This document shows positions 1-11,932 of a DNA stretch of 64,000 nucleotides, piece after piece (the stretch's first letter is position 1; each line of letters starts with the position of its first letter). A program made the translations under genes and the position numbers. The stretch is taken from the NCBI RefSeq assembly GCF_030445035.2, contig NC_080702.1, positions 15,384,029 through 15,448,028 on the forward strand, written 5' to 3'. Under the pieces are notes generated by a model, which was given only the letters and a program-made list of their open reading frames with translations, was not told the origin of the DNA and did not search any database. The DNA is from Dasypus novemcinctus (lineage: Eukaryota > Chordata > Mammalia > Cingulata > Dasypodidae).

Positions 1-260
1 AGGCAGCGGCAGGACATATTTAAGGTACTAAATGAAAAAATTTCCAGCCAAGAATTCTCTATCCACCAATGTTGGCATTTAAAAATTGAAAGTTCAAAAT
101 ATTCAAAGATAAACAGAAATTAAGAGAGTATGCCCTTCAAGAAACACTAAAAGGATCTCTGCATATTGAAAGGAAAAAACAGGTGAGAGTTGGAGGTGAG
201 TGTAATAACAAGGAAAAAGGAAAAAGAAATAATATATGACATACATAAACCAAAGAAAAT

Positions 261-3200
261 ATGGTGAATGGAAGTAATTCCTTGAGAGTGATAATACTGA
301 ATGTTAATGGATAAAAATAACCAGTCAGGAGACACAGGTTGGCAGAATGGATAAGGAAATATGATCCACCCTTATGCTGTCCACAAGAAACCCACCTTAG
401 ACCCAGGAACTCAAGGAAGTTGAAAATGAATGACCATTAAACAATCTTACAAGGAAACAATAACTTAAAAATGGTGGGAGTAGCTATATTTATATAATAC
501 AAAATAGACTTTAAATGCAAAACTAACTATTGTAAGAGACAAAAATGGATGCAGTATAATAATAAAAGGGGATATCTTTCAAGAGGAAAGAACAATCACA
601 GACATTTATGCACCTAACCAGACCACCTCAAAATACATGAGGTAAATACTGGAAAAACTAAGTGGAGAAATAGATGCCTCTACAATTATAGTGGGGTAAC
701 TTAATATACCATTACCCATTAGACAGAACATCTTCAGAGAAAATCAGTAAAGAAGCAAAGACTTTGAATGATATATTAGAGGACCTGGACATAATATACA
801 TATACAGAACACTACATCCAAATACAGCAGGATATACATTCTTCTCAAATGCATATGGATCATTCTCTAAGATAGACCAAATGCTAGGCCACAGAAAAAT
901 TCTCAAGGAATTCAGAAAGACTGAAAAATATACAAAGTAATTTCTATGAAAACAGTGGAATGAAGCTGGAAATCAGAAAGATCCAGAGAACCAGATTAGA
1001 AACAAAGATGGAAGTTAAACAATACACTTTTAAACAAACAGTGGGTCAAGGAGGAAATTTCAAAAGAAATCAGTACCTAACTTGAAATAAATGAAAATTA
1101 CAAGACAACACATCAAAATCTTTGGGATGCAGCAAAAGCTGTAATGAGAAGAAAATTGAAAGTCATAAATGCATATATCAAATAAGAAGAGCTAAAATCA
1201 AAGACCTAACAGCACACCTGGGGGAATTAGAAAAATATAAACAAACTAACCCCAAATGAAGTAGAAAGAAGGAAATAACAATGACTACAACAGAAATGAA
1301 TGAAAAAGAAAGTAAGAAAGCACAAGAAAAAATAAAACCATAAGCTGGTTCTTTGAGAAGATCAATAAAATTGACAACCCTTTACCTAGACTACCAAAGA
1401 AAAAGAGAGAGAAGATGCAAACACACAAAAGAAGAAGAAAGGAAGGGCATATCACCAGTCATCCCACAGAAATAGAGTATCATAAGATACTGTGAAAATT
1501 TATATGCCAACAAGAAGAATAATTTAGAGGAAATGGATGATTTTTTACAAACACACAAGCAGCTTACCTTGACAAAAGAATTAACAGAACTATCACAAGT
1601 AAAGATATAGAATCAGTTATCAAAAGTCTCCCAAATAAGAAGAGCCCAGGACCAGACAGCTTCACAGGTGAATTCTAACAAACATTCCAGAAAGAACGAA
1701 CACAAATCCCACTTTAACTCTTCCAAAAAATAGAAGTAGAAAGAACATTGCCTAATTCATTCTATGATGCCAATATTACCCTAACCAAAGCTAAATATGC
1801 TACCTGAGAGAAAAATTACAGATCATTCTCTCTAATGAATCTATATGCTAAAATTATCAATAAAATACTTGCTAATCATATTCAACAAAAAATGAATTAT
1901 ACACCATGACCGAGTGAGTTTCATCCTGGGTATGCAAGGGTGGTTCAACATAAGAAAATCACGGTAACACACCATATAAATAGATCAAAAGAAAAAAAAT
2001 TACATAATTATCTCTATAGGTGCAGAAACAGCATTTGACAAAATACAGCACCCTTTCCTGATTTAAAAAAAAAAACCCACTAATATAGGAAGAGAAGGAA
2101 ATTTTCTGAACACGATAAAGGGTATATATGGAAAAAAACCACAGCTAACATTATATGCAATGGTGAAATCCTAAAGGCTTTCCCTCTAGTATCTGGAACA
2201 AGACAAGGATGCCCACTATCATTACTCCTATTTAACATTGTTTTAGAAGTACTTTCTCAAGCACTTAAGATAGAAAAAGATATAAAAGGCATTCAAATTG
2301 GAAAGTAAGAAGTCAAAATTTCCCTATTTGCAGACAACATGATCCTATACAAAGAAAGTTCTGAGAAATCTACAACAAAGCTTCTAGAACTTATAAATGA
2401 GTTCAGTAAAGTCACAAGTTAAAAGATCAATGCACAAAAATCAGTAGCATTTCTGTATACCAATAATGAGCAATCTGAGGTGGATTCAAGAAAAAAAAAT
2501 ACCATTTACAATAGTAACTAAAAGAATGAAATACATAGGAATAAATTTAACTGAAGATATAAATGATGTATACACAGAAAACTACATAACACTGTTAAGG
2601 AAATCAAAGATGACTTAAATAAATGGAAGAATATTCCATGTTCTTGGATAGGAAGACTAAACATCATTAAAATGTCTATCCTACCCAAACTAATCTATAG
2701 ATTTAATGCAATAAAAATGAAGACAGCAATTTTTACTGCATTGCAAAAACTAAATTTATTGTGAAATTTATCTGGACAGGCAAGAGGCCCTGAATAGCCA
2801 AAGACTTATTTTAAAAGAAAAAAAATGAAATCAGACTTTAAAACACATTAGAAAGCTAAAGTGTTCAAGACGGCATGATACTGTCACAAGGATAGACACA
2901 CTGACCAATTGAACTGAATCCAGAGTTTTGATATAGTTCCTCACATACACAGTCATCTGATATTTGACAAGTCCATCAAGCTCATTCAATGGGGAGAGCA
3001 TGGTCTCCTAAAAAAAATGGTGCTTGGAGAACTGGAAATCCATATCAAAAAGAATGAGAGAGGAATATCACCTCACACCTTATACAAGAATAAACTCAAG
3101 ATGGTTCTAAGATCTAAATATAAGAGCCAAGACATAAAGACTTGGAAGATAATGTAGGAAAGCATCTATGGGACCTTGTAATAGGAAATGGTTTCATGAA

Positions 3201-3990
3201 CTTCACGCCCAAAACACAAGCAAGAAAGAAAAAAGATATAAATGGGATCACCTCAAAATTAAAAACATTTGCACCTCAAAGGAGGTTATCAAGAAAGTAA
3301 AAAAGCAGCTTACCAAATGGGAGAAAATATTTGGAAAGCATATAAGTGATAGGAGCCTAATATCCAGCATATATAAAGAAATCCTACACTGCAAAAATAA
3401 AAATACCAACAACCCATTCAAAAAATTGACAAGTGACTTGAAAAGATACTCTCTGAAAAAGAAATATTGGGTGAAGAGCACATTGAAGATACTAAAGGTC
3501 ACAAGCTACTAGTGAAATATAAATAAAAAATACAATGAGATACCACTTTATACCCATTAAACTGATGAATATAAAAAATCAGAGGACTGAAAGTGTTAGA
3601 GAGGATGTGGAGGAATGGGAACCCTCATCCACTGCTGGTGGGAATGTATAATGGTTTAGTGATTGTGGAGGAGAGCTTGGCAGTTCCTCAAAAAACTATA
3701 GAACTACCATATGATCCAGAAATTCCATTACTGTTTATGTTCCCAGAAGAATTGAAAGCAAGAACATGAACAGATATATGCACACCATAGTTTACACTGG
3801 CCTTAAACACTACTTCCAATAGTTGGAATAAACCCAAATGCTCATCAACAAATGAATGGATAAAGAAACTGTGGTACATACATTCAATGAACTATTACTC
3901 CCCTGTAAGAGGGACTAGGATAACTTGGATGAATCTTGAGGACCTTATGTTGAGTGAAGCAAGTCAGGCATTGAAGGAAAAACATGACAT
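261..3990 (+). pseudogene. L1 ORF2 remnant
   Basis: Homology is read by comparison with the better L1 at 42240-46040. It includes the endonuclease start (ATTCCTTGAGAGTGATAAT), the RT thumb and palm (AGAAGAGCCCAGGACCAGAC at about 1640) and the RQGCPLS segment near 2200-2230. The C-terminal Cys-rich region falls near 3600-3640 (GTTAGAGAGGATGTGGAGGA). No frame longer than 114 codons survives. Confidence 0.85.
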
Positions 3991-5080
3991 GACCTCTCTG
4001 ATAGGAATTAAGCAAACTGAGTGAATTCAGAGAGCTGGAGTCCAGAAGATAGGTTTACAGGAAATAGGGAGAAGGTTCTGAACCAAGGCCCACACGCATG
4101 AAATCTATGATAAGGTAGAAGTGAATAGTTTTGCAGTGAAGGGATATGACAAGAGTGTAGGGATACTATTGGGTTGGGTGGTGCAAACTTGACAAAGTTC
4201 TAGGGTGGGGAAAATGGGTAAGACAATTAATTGAACTGGTCGAGGGTTGTGGGAGGGAGAAGGTGAACACAAGGGATTGGTGGGTATGTGCTTCAAATTA
4301 CAATGTTGAGAAAACTTTTGGCAAGGGCTACTGGTATAGAGTGTTGGATGGAGGGGCATTTGGGACAGGGTGCATATGGGGCAGTCTTCTGAATATGCAT
4401 GTTATCATTTTGTCATAGTGTGTTATCAGTGGGAGGAGACACATGGAAGGCATTGGACTCACATACTAGGGAGGCCTGGTATGTTCTCAGAGGGGAGGTT
4501 GTCTTTTGAGAGCATGGGTGATTTCTAATAGGGGAGGACAGAGTAGTGTGTCAAACCCCAGCTTTACCTCAAGTATCTATGAATCTCAACCTTCAAGTAA
4601 TGAACCTGGTGGTTGATGTTGGGCCCTCATGGGAGAGGGAGGGAGGAATAGCACAGATGCAAGAGAGGGTAGTTAGGGGGCAGTAGAAATGTTCTGCATG
4701 ATCTTGCAATGATGGATACAGGCCATGTTAAATTTCATCAAAAATTTATAATAGTGTAAGTCTAAGTTATAAACCATAATGTAAAATACTGAGCATGGTT
4801 AGTAGATATGTTTTAATAATTGTACATCAGTTGCAACAAATGTATGATGCAAATGTAAAAAGTTCAGTAATAGGGAAGGGGAAAAGGAAGAATGTTGGGT
4901 ATATGGGAGTCACCTATATACTGTATGTGACTTTACTATGACTTAAAACTTCTTTTAAGAAATAATGATAAAAAAGACAATGAAGAAGAAATGGAAGAAA
5001 CTGCCCCTGTACATACAGGACAACATTTATTTTAGGGATGAAAAAAACATCAAAAATATTTCAAATATTTTTCATTTTCT

Positions 5081-5447
5081 TTTTTTTAAAGATTTATTTA
5101 TTTATTTAATTTCCCCCCTCCCCTGGTTGTCTGTTCTTGGTGTCTATTTGCTGCGTCTTGTTTCTTTGTCCGCTTCTGTTGTCGTCAGCGGCACGGGAAG
5201 TGTGGGCGGCGCCATTCCTGGGCAGGCTGCACTTTCTTTTCACGCTGGGCGGCTTTCCTCATGGGCGCACTCCTTGCGTGTGGGGCTCCCGCACGCGGGG
5301 GACACCCTTGCGTGGCACGGCACTCCTTGCACGCATCAGCACTGCGCATGGCCAGCTCCACACAGGTCAAGGAGGCCCGGGGTTTGAACCGCGGACCTCC
5401 CATATGGTAGACGGACGCCCTAACCACTGGGCCAAAGTCCGTTTCCC
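5081..5447 (-). mobile_element. DAS-III-type SINE (short form)
   Basis: Minus-strand copy: the plus strand starts with the T-run and AAAGATTTATTTATTTATTT and ends CCAAAGTCCGTTTCCC, which is the reverse of the tRNA-like head. The B box is visible as GGTTTGAACC near 5385. The flanking duplication TCATTTTCT is perfect (5072-5080 and 5448-5456). It sits inside the L1 3' UTR, so it is younger than that L1. Open frames of 88-140 codons across it are SINE artefacts. Confidence 0.93.
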
Positions 5448-7176
5448 TCATTTTCTTAAACCTGCAATTTTTTCTTTTTTACTTTTAGTTTTTCTAAATT
5501 ATGTATTTTATGTTCTGTGTTTAAACCTATCATTACTATTTCATTTTCCCATTAATTGAATTTGCAGTATTCATGGCTTCATTTTTGAAGAAATTTTGGA
5601 TCACAGAATGGTTTACAAAAGTGGCAAGGGAGGACCAGCGGCATGGGGTGTCAGTGATGGGAAAATACATGGGAGGAAGTTCACCTGGGTATACCCGCAA
5701 TGTATATAAATATGTTCAAATGCCACCAAGGGTAGGAATTCACAGAACTCAAAGAATACAGAATTCCCATTCTCAGGAGTCCTGCCACATTCTCTAATGG
5801 AACAGTAACAATTCCCCAGGTACAGGGGCAATGACTAAAGGAGGATAGTCCCATTGATGGGCCCTTAATATTGATGACTATGCTTATGAGCCTTTTGTTC
5901 TTGAAATTGCAACTTAGCCTAATGCTGTAGGGTGCTCAAGAGTTACCACCTGAGAACCACCATTTTGTTCAAATGTGGTCACTCTGTAAGCCAAACTTAG
6001 CATACGAAAACATTACATTCCTCCCAACATGTGGCATGAGCCTCCCTGGCATTGAGGGATTACTACCAAGCACCAGCTGGTGATGCAACTGGAAAAAGAC
6101 CTTGAATGAAAAGGGTATATGGTAAAGACAAATGAGTACATATGACTATGAGACTTTAAATGTGTTGGGAGGTCACCAGAGAAGCAATGCTTATGCACAT
6201 CTCAGCAGGATATCATAAACAGCCAAAGTAGATACTATCCCAAATAGTGGGACTCCTGAGGGCTTTGAGAATACTACATCCTATGGTTATGGCAGATAGC
6301 TACAGATTTTGGTGCCTTGCCAGTGGGCCCTATTTTAGAATTTGTGCACCTGAGTGTGACAGAACTGGACTCAGATGTGACTTCTCTACATGTACCTCTT
6401 CTGTCCCATTTATTGAACCTACAGTTGGCAGCAGAGTTGGTAAATGTATGTCCAAGAAACTTTAATCTCTTGGATGTCCATTTGCCAGGTGGTCCCTGAA
6501 CCACAGCAGAATTGCAACACCTAATCTCCAGTTCATTGGATTCATCAAGGATAACTAACAAGGAGGTAAGGTGGACAACATCTACACCAAGGAATAGAGT
6601 CTACAACAGCAAGCAAGAGAGTCCCATCCATCAGTCATATGGGAGCAAAAACCCCTCTCAATTAGAGGTGGATTGGGCATCACTATCCCAGAATCCTCAG
6701 GATTGGGGAATAAAATATGGATTAGTGTGGTCTTACTGGTGTTCTACTATAGATTTATTGTGATTCTAGCAATGGAAGAAATTATATCATTGATATGGAT
6801 AAGTGGCCACTGGAGATGCTGAATGCAGGGAGAGAGTAAAAGAGGTGTAAAATTGGGGCACTTTCAGTACTTGGAATTGTCCTGTATGACACTGCAAGTC
6901 AGACACAGCCCATTATATATCCTGCCATAACCTACAGAGCAGAGTGGGAGAGAGTGTAAACTATAATGTAAACTATAATCCATGCTATGTGTTAATAATC
7001 CAAAGTGTGTTCCTCATGTGCAATGAATATACCACACTAATGAAAGAAATTGTTAATGTGGGGAAAAGGGGCACATGTGGGGAGGGTGGTATATGGGAAT
7101 CCCTTATATAATTTTTATGCAACATTTCATGTAATCTAAGTATCTTTTAAAAATAAATAAAAATTCATTTAAAAAA

Positions 7177-9520
7177 CAACTCAGACAATCAGTGGGTCAA
7201 GGAGGAAATTCAAAAGAAATCAATAACTATCAGAAACATGACAATGACAACAAAAAAATATCAAAACTTATGTGCTGCAAAAAAAGCAGTGCTGAGAGGG
7301 AAATTCATACCCATAAATGCCTATATTGGAAAAGAAGAAAGAGCTAAAATCAAACACCTGTCAGCAACCTGGAGGACTTAGAAAAAGAACAACAAAATAA
7401 ACACAAAGCAAGCAGAAAGAAGGAAATAACAAAGATTAGAGCAGAGCTAAATAAAATTGAAACTAAGAGTGCACTAGAAAACATAAACAAAGCCAAAGCC
7501 AATTTCTTGAGAAGATTAATAAAATTGATAAACTTCAGACTAACAAAAGAAAAAAAGAAGATGCAAACACATAAAATAAGAAGTGAGGAAGATGCTATCA
7601 CTACTGACCCCACAGAAATAAAGAGTATCATAAGAGGATTATTTGAAAAATTGTATGCCAACAAGACGGGTAATTTAGTGGAAATGGACAAATTCCTAGA
7701 GACACACAAGCAGACTTCATTGATGAAAGAATATGAATCCAACAGATCAATCACAAGTAATGAAACAGATTTAGACATCAAAATTTCCCAACTAAGAAGA
7801 GTCTAGGACAAGACAAGCTTCACAGGTAAATTATACTAAACATTCTGGAAAGAAATGACACAATTCCTGCTTAAATTCTTCCAAAATAAAGATGTTGAGG
7901 AACTTTGCCTAAGTCATTCTATGATGCCAACATCACCATAATACCAAAGCCAAAGATGAAAGAGAAAGGAAAATTATAGACCAAACTCTAATGAACCTAG
8001 ATGCTAAAATTCTCAATAAAATACTTGGTAATCATTTTTGACAACACATTAAATGAATTATTCACCATGACCAAGCGAGTTTCAAGACTGGTGAGCCAGG
8101 ATGGTCCAACATAAGAAAATCTATGTAATATACCACATAAACAGAGCTGCAAAAATGCAGAAAAAGCATTTGAAAAAATACAGCACACGTTTCTGATAAA
8201 AACACTGTAAAAGATATGAATAGAAGGAAACTTCTTCAAAATGATAAAGGGTGTATTTGAAAAACTAACAAGGAACATAGTTTTCAATGGTGAAATCCTA
8301 AAAGCTTTCCCTCTAATATCTGAAACAAGACAAGGATGCCCACTTTCACCACTCTTATTTAACATTCTGTTAGAAATATTTGGTTGAGCACTTAGAAAAG
8401 AAAAAGATTTTTTTAAAAAACACCCAAATTGTAAAGGAAGAAGTAAAAATTTCACTATTTGCAGATGACATGATCCTAAATATAGGAAGCCCTAAGAAAT
8501 CTACAATAAAGCTCTTAGAACTTATAAATGTGATCAGTAAAGACACAGGTTATAAGATCAAATGCACAAAAATCAGTAGTATATCTGTAACCCACTAATG
8601 AACTATCTGAGGAGGAAATCAATAAGATCCCATTTACAATAGCAATGAAAAGTATCAATTACTTAAGAATAAATTTAATTAAAGATGTAAATGAACTGTA
8701 CACAGAAAAGTACAACACTGTTCAAGGAAATCAAAGGAGAACTAAATAAATGGAAGAATATTCACTGTTTATGGATAGAAAGACTAAACAACATTAAGAT
8801 GTATATCTTATCCAAACTCATTTGGAGATTTGGTGCAATCCCAATAAAAATTACCACAGCATTTTTACTGAAATAGAAGAGCTAACTATGAAATTTATTT
8901 GGAACGGCAAGTGGCCCTGAAGAGGCAAAGATACATTGAAAAAGAAAAATAATATTGAAGGAATCATACCACCTGAATGAAAAACATACTTCAAAGCTAC
9001 AGTGGTCAAAACTGCATGGTACTGTTACAAGGGTAGACATGATGACAAATGGAACCTGAGCGTTCTGATATAGATCCTCACATATACAAATGATATTTGA
9101 CAAGGCCACCAAGCCCATTCAACTGGAGAGAATGGCCTCTTCAATAAATGGTGCTTGGAGAACTGGACATCCATTTCCATAAGAATGAGAGAGGAACACC
9201 ATCTCACACCTTATACAAAAAATATTTCAAGATGGATCAAAGATCTGAATATAAGAGCCAAGACCATAAAGATCTTGGAAGATAATGTAGGGAAGCATCT
9301 AAACGATCTTTTATTAGGAAATGGCTTCATGAACTTTACAACCAAAGCAACAAAAGAAAAAATAGATAAATGGTACCGCCTCAAAATTGAAAAACTTTAT
9401 ACCTCAAAGTTTGCAAGGAAATAAAAAAGGCTGCCTACTCAATGGGAGAAAATATTTGGTAAACGAATATCTTATAGGGGCCTAATATCCAGCATATGTA
9501 AAGAAATCCTACTCCTCAAA
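7177..9520 (+). pseudogene. L1 ORF2 remnant (RT to C-terminal part)
   Basis: Reads through the RT connection (7507-7806), a degraded RT core, the FADDM catalytic motif (8458-8475), the thumb region ([14 protein letters not shown]) and the C-terminal piece at 9155-9424 (SISIRMREEHHLTPYT; RWIKDLNIRAKTIKIL). Several frameshifts and stops are present. The end is set by an internal deletion. Confidence 0.85.
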
Positions 9521-11930
9521 AGGTGTTGTAACCCCATCCTGGGGAGGCCTGATATTCTCATACAGAGGGGAAGGTGTCTCTTGAGAGCATGGGTAGGGCT
9601 CCCAATGGGGGAGGACAGACTAGTGTGTCAAGCCCTCAGCACAGTTGCAAGTATCTATGAATCTTGTCCTTCAAGCAGTGAAGCGTGGGAGTCACTGTGA
9701 GCCCCAAAGGGAGGGGAGGGGAAGAGAGTAATAGAATAGATGGAAGCAGTGGTAACTGAGGGGCAATGGAAGTGTTCTGCATGATCATGCAATGATGGAT
9801 ATAGACCATGTTAAATTTTACCAAAAATTTATAAAAGTGTCTAAAATGTAAACCATAATGTAAACCATAATGTAAACATTGTTAGTAGCTGTGTTTCAAT
9901 ATTCATACATCAGTTGTAGTAAATGTAACATCCACAAGCAAAAAGATCATGGCTGGGGAAAGGAGAAATGGGGAGAATGTTGGGTATATGGGAGTCCCCT
10001 ATATTCTATATGTGATTTTATTGTGAACTAAAACTTTTTTGAAGACATGATAACAAAAAGATGTAAGACATTGAGGAAGAAATGGAAAAGATTGCCTTGC
10101 CACTGCACATGCAGGAAAACAGCTATTAAAGTGATGAAAGGCAAAATGTTAAAAAAAAAATTTGTATTTTTCACTTCTTAATACCACAATTTATTTTTTA
10201 CTTTATTTTTTCTAAAGTACAATGTATTTTATTTCTAATCTTTAAACCAATCATTACTATTTTATTTCCTTTTAATGGAATTAGGCAATGTATTAGGCTT
10301 CATTTTTGAAGAAGTTTTGGATCAGAGGGGTTCAACTATGGCAGGGGAGGAGCACTGCTGTGGGATGTCATTGATGGGGGATATATAGGTGGGAGTTCTC
10401 CAGGGCATGCATATAGGGTATATAGATATGTTTGTCTATTCATGGGATACTGACATAGGAGGTACAGTTTCAAATGACAACTGAGGGAGTGCTGTGTTGA
10501 CATCCTAGGGAGCTCTGTCGCATTCCCCAATTGAACAGTGACAATCCCCCAAGTGCAAGGGCAAAGACCAGTGAAGGATGGTCCAATGATGGGCCCTTGA
10601 TATTAATGGCTATGCTTATGAGCCTATGTGCTTGAAATGTCAACATGACCTAGATCTACAGGATGCCTAAGAGTTACCTCCTGAGAACCTCCATGTTGCT
10701 CAAATGTGGCCACTCTCTAAGTCAAACTGAGCATGTAGATGCATTAACTTCCCCCCAGCATGGGACATGATTCCCGGGGATCAGCCTCCCTGGTGCCGAT
10801 GGATTACTACTAATCACTAGTTGGTGATGCAACTAGAAAAAGATCTGAATAAAAGGGGGGAATGGTAAACAAATGAGTTAATGTGGCTAAGAGTCTCCAA
10901 AAAAAGAGTCAGGAGGTCATCAGAGGGGTCAGACTTACACAACCCTCAGGAGGATCCCAGAGACAGCCAAAGTAGATACCACAACAGGTAATGGTGCTCC
11001 TGAGGGCTGCAGAGACACACAGGTCCTATGGTCATGGAAGATGGCTCTGGACTTCAGTGCCTTGTCAGTGGGCCCCACTTTGTAATTTGTGTCCCAGAGT
11101 GTCATGGAGTTTGACTCAGATGTGACCTTTCTACACATGCCTCTTCTGTTACTTTTACTGAACCTGTGGTTGGTGCTGAGGTTGGTGTTTGTCCAGGAGA
11201 CATGAATCCCTGGACTAACCATGTCCCAGCTGGGTCCTGAGCTTGAGGAGATTTTCAAGGCAACACCTACTCTCTCCAGTTTATTGGACTTACCCAGGTC
11301 CGCTAACAGGGAGATGAGGATGGTCAACCACCATACCAAGGAACTGAAAGTGCCTACAACTGCAAGCAGGAGAATCCCATCCATCAGCCACGTGGGATCT
11401 AAGCCCTCTCTCAATTTAGAGGAGGAGTGGGTATCACCATCCCAGGGACCTCAGAATGGAGGAATAAAATATAGCCTAAAGTGGACTTACTGGTATTCTA
11501 CTATAGAAATATTGTGACTGTAGCAATGGGAGAAATTATATCATTTATGTGGAGAAAGTGGCCAAAGGAGTTGCTGAAGGCAGGGAGAGGGAAAAGAGGT
11601 ATGATATGGGGGCATTCTGGGGACTTGGAGTTGTCCTAAATGATATTGCAGGGACAGATGCTGGACATTATATATCCTGCTATAACCCACTGAACATACT
11701 GGGGGAGAGTGTAAACTACAATGTAAACTATTATCCATGCTGTATTGCAGTGCTCCAAAAGGTATTCATCAGTTGCAATGAATGTGCCACACTGATGAAA
11801 GATGTTGTTGATGTGGGAGGAGTGGGAAGGGTGGGGTGTGAGGTATAACAGAACCTCTTATATTTTTTAATCTAACATTTTTGTGATCTATGTATCTTCA
11901 AAAAAATACAATTAAAAATAAATAAATAAA
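7177..11930 (+). mobile_element. 5'-truncated armadillo LINE-1 with internal deletion
   Basis: The element starts in ORF2 just after the endonuclease domain (CAGTGGGTCAAGGAGGAAAT, equivalent to about 1043 in the first L1). It abuts the tail of the preceding L1. ORF2 pieces include 7507-7806, the FADDM motif at about 8458-8475 and 9155-9424. At about 9520 the ORF2 text jumps to 3' UTR text (GTTGTAACCCCATCCTGGGG), so roughly 1 kb covering the ORF2 C-terminus and early 3' UTR is missing compared with the first L1. The 3' UTR then runs to an A-rich tail at 11900-11930. Confidence 0.9.
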
Positions 11931-11932
11931 TG

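Larger units (their letters stand above)
1..7170 (+). mobile_element. Decayed armadillo LINE-1, 5' end outside the window
   Basis: Positions 1-90 correspond to the ORF1 C-terminal tail (TTCCAGCCAAGAATTCTC matches the L1 at 41970). ORF2 homology starts at the ATG at 261 and runs to about 3990: endonuclease to about 1000, reverse transcriptase about 1620-2480 and the C-terminal part to about 3990. The frame is destroyed by many stops, and the catalytic FADD reads as FADN near 2330. The longest surviving piece is 114 codons at 3168-3512. The 3' UTR runs from about 4000 to 7170, is split by a DAS SINE at 5081-5447 and ends in an A-rich tail (AATAAATAAAAATTC). Confidence 0.92.

Noticed and set aside
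5137-5559. 140-codon frames and overlapping antisense frames across the DAS SINEs (also near 22626, 26673 and 33056)
   Set aside because: They recur in every SINE copy in either strand and follow the SINE sequence. They are not genes.
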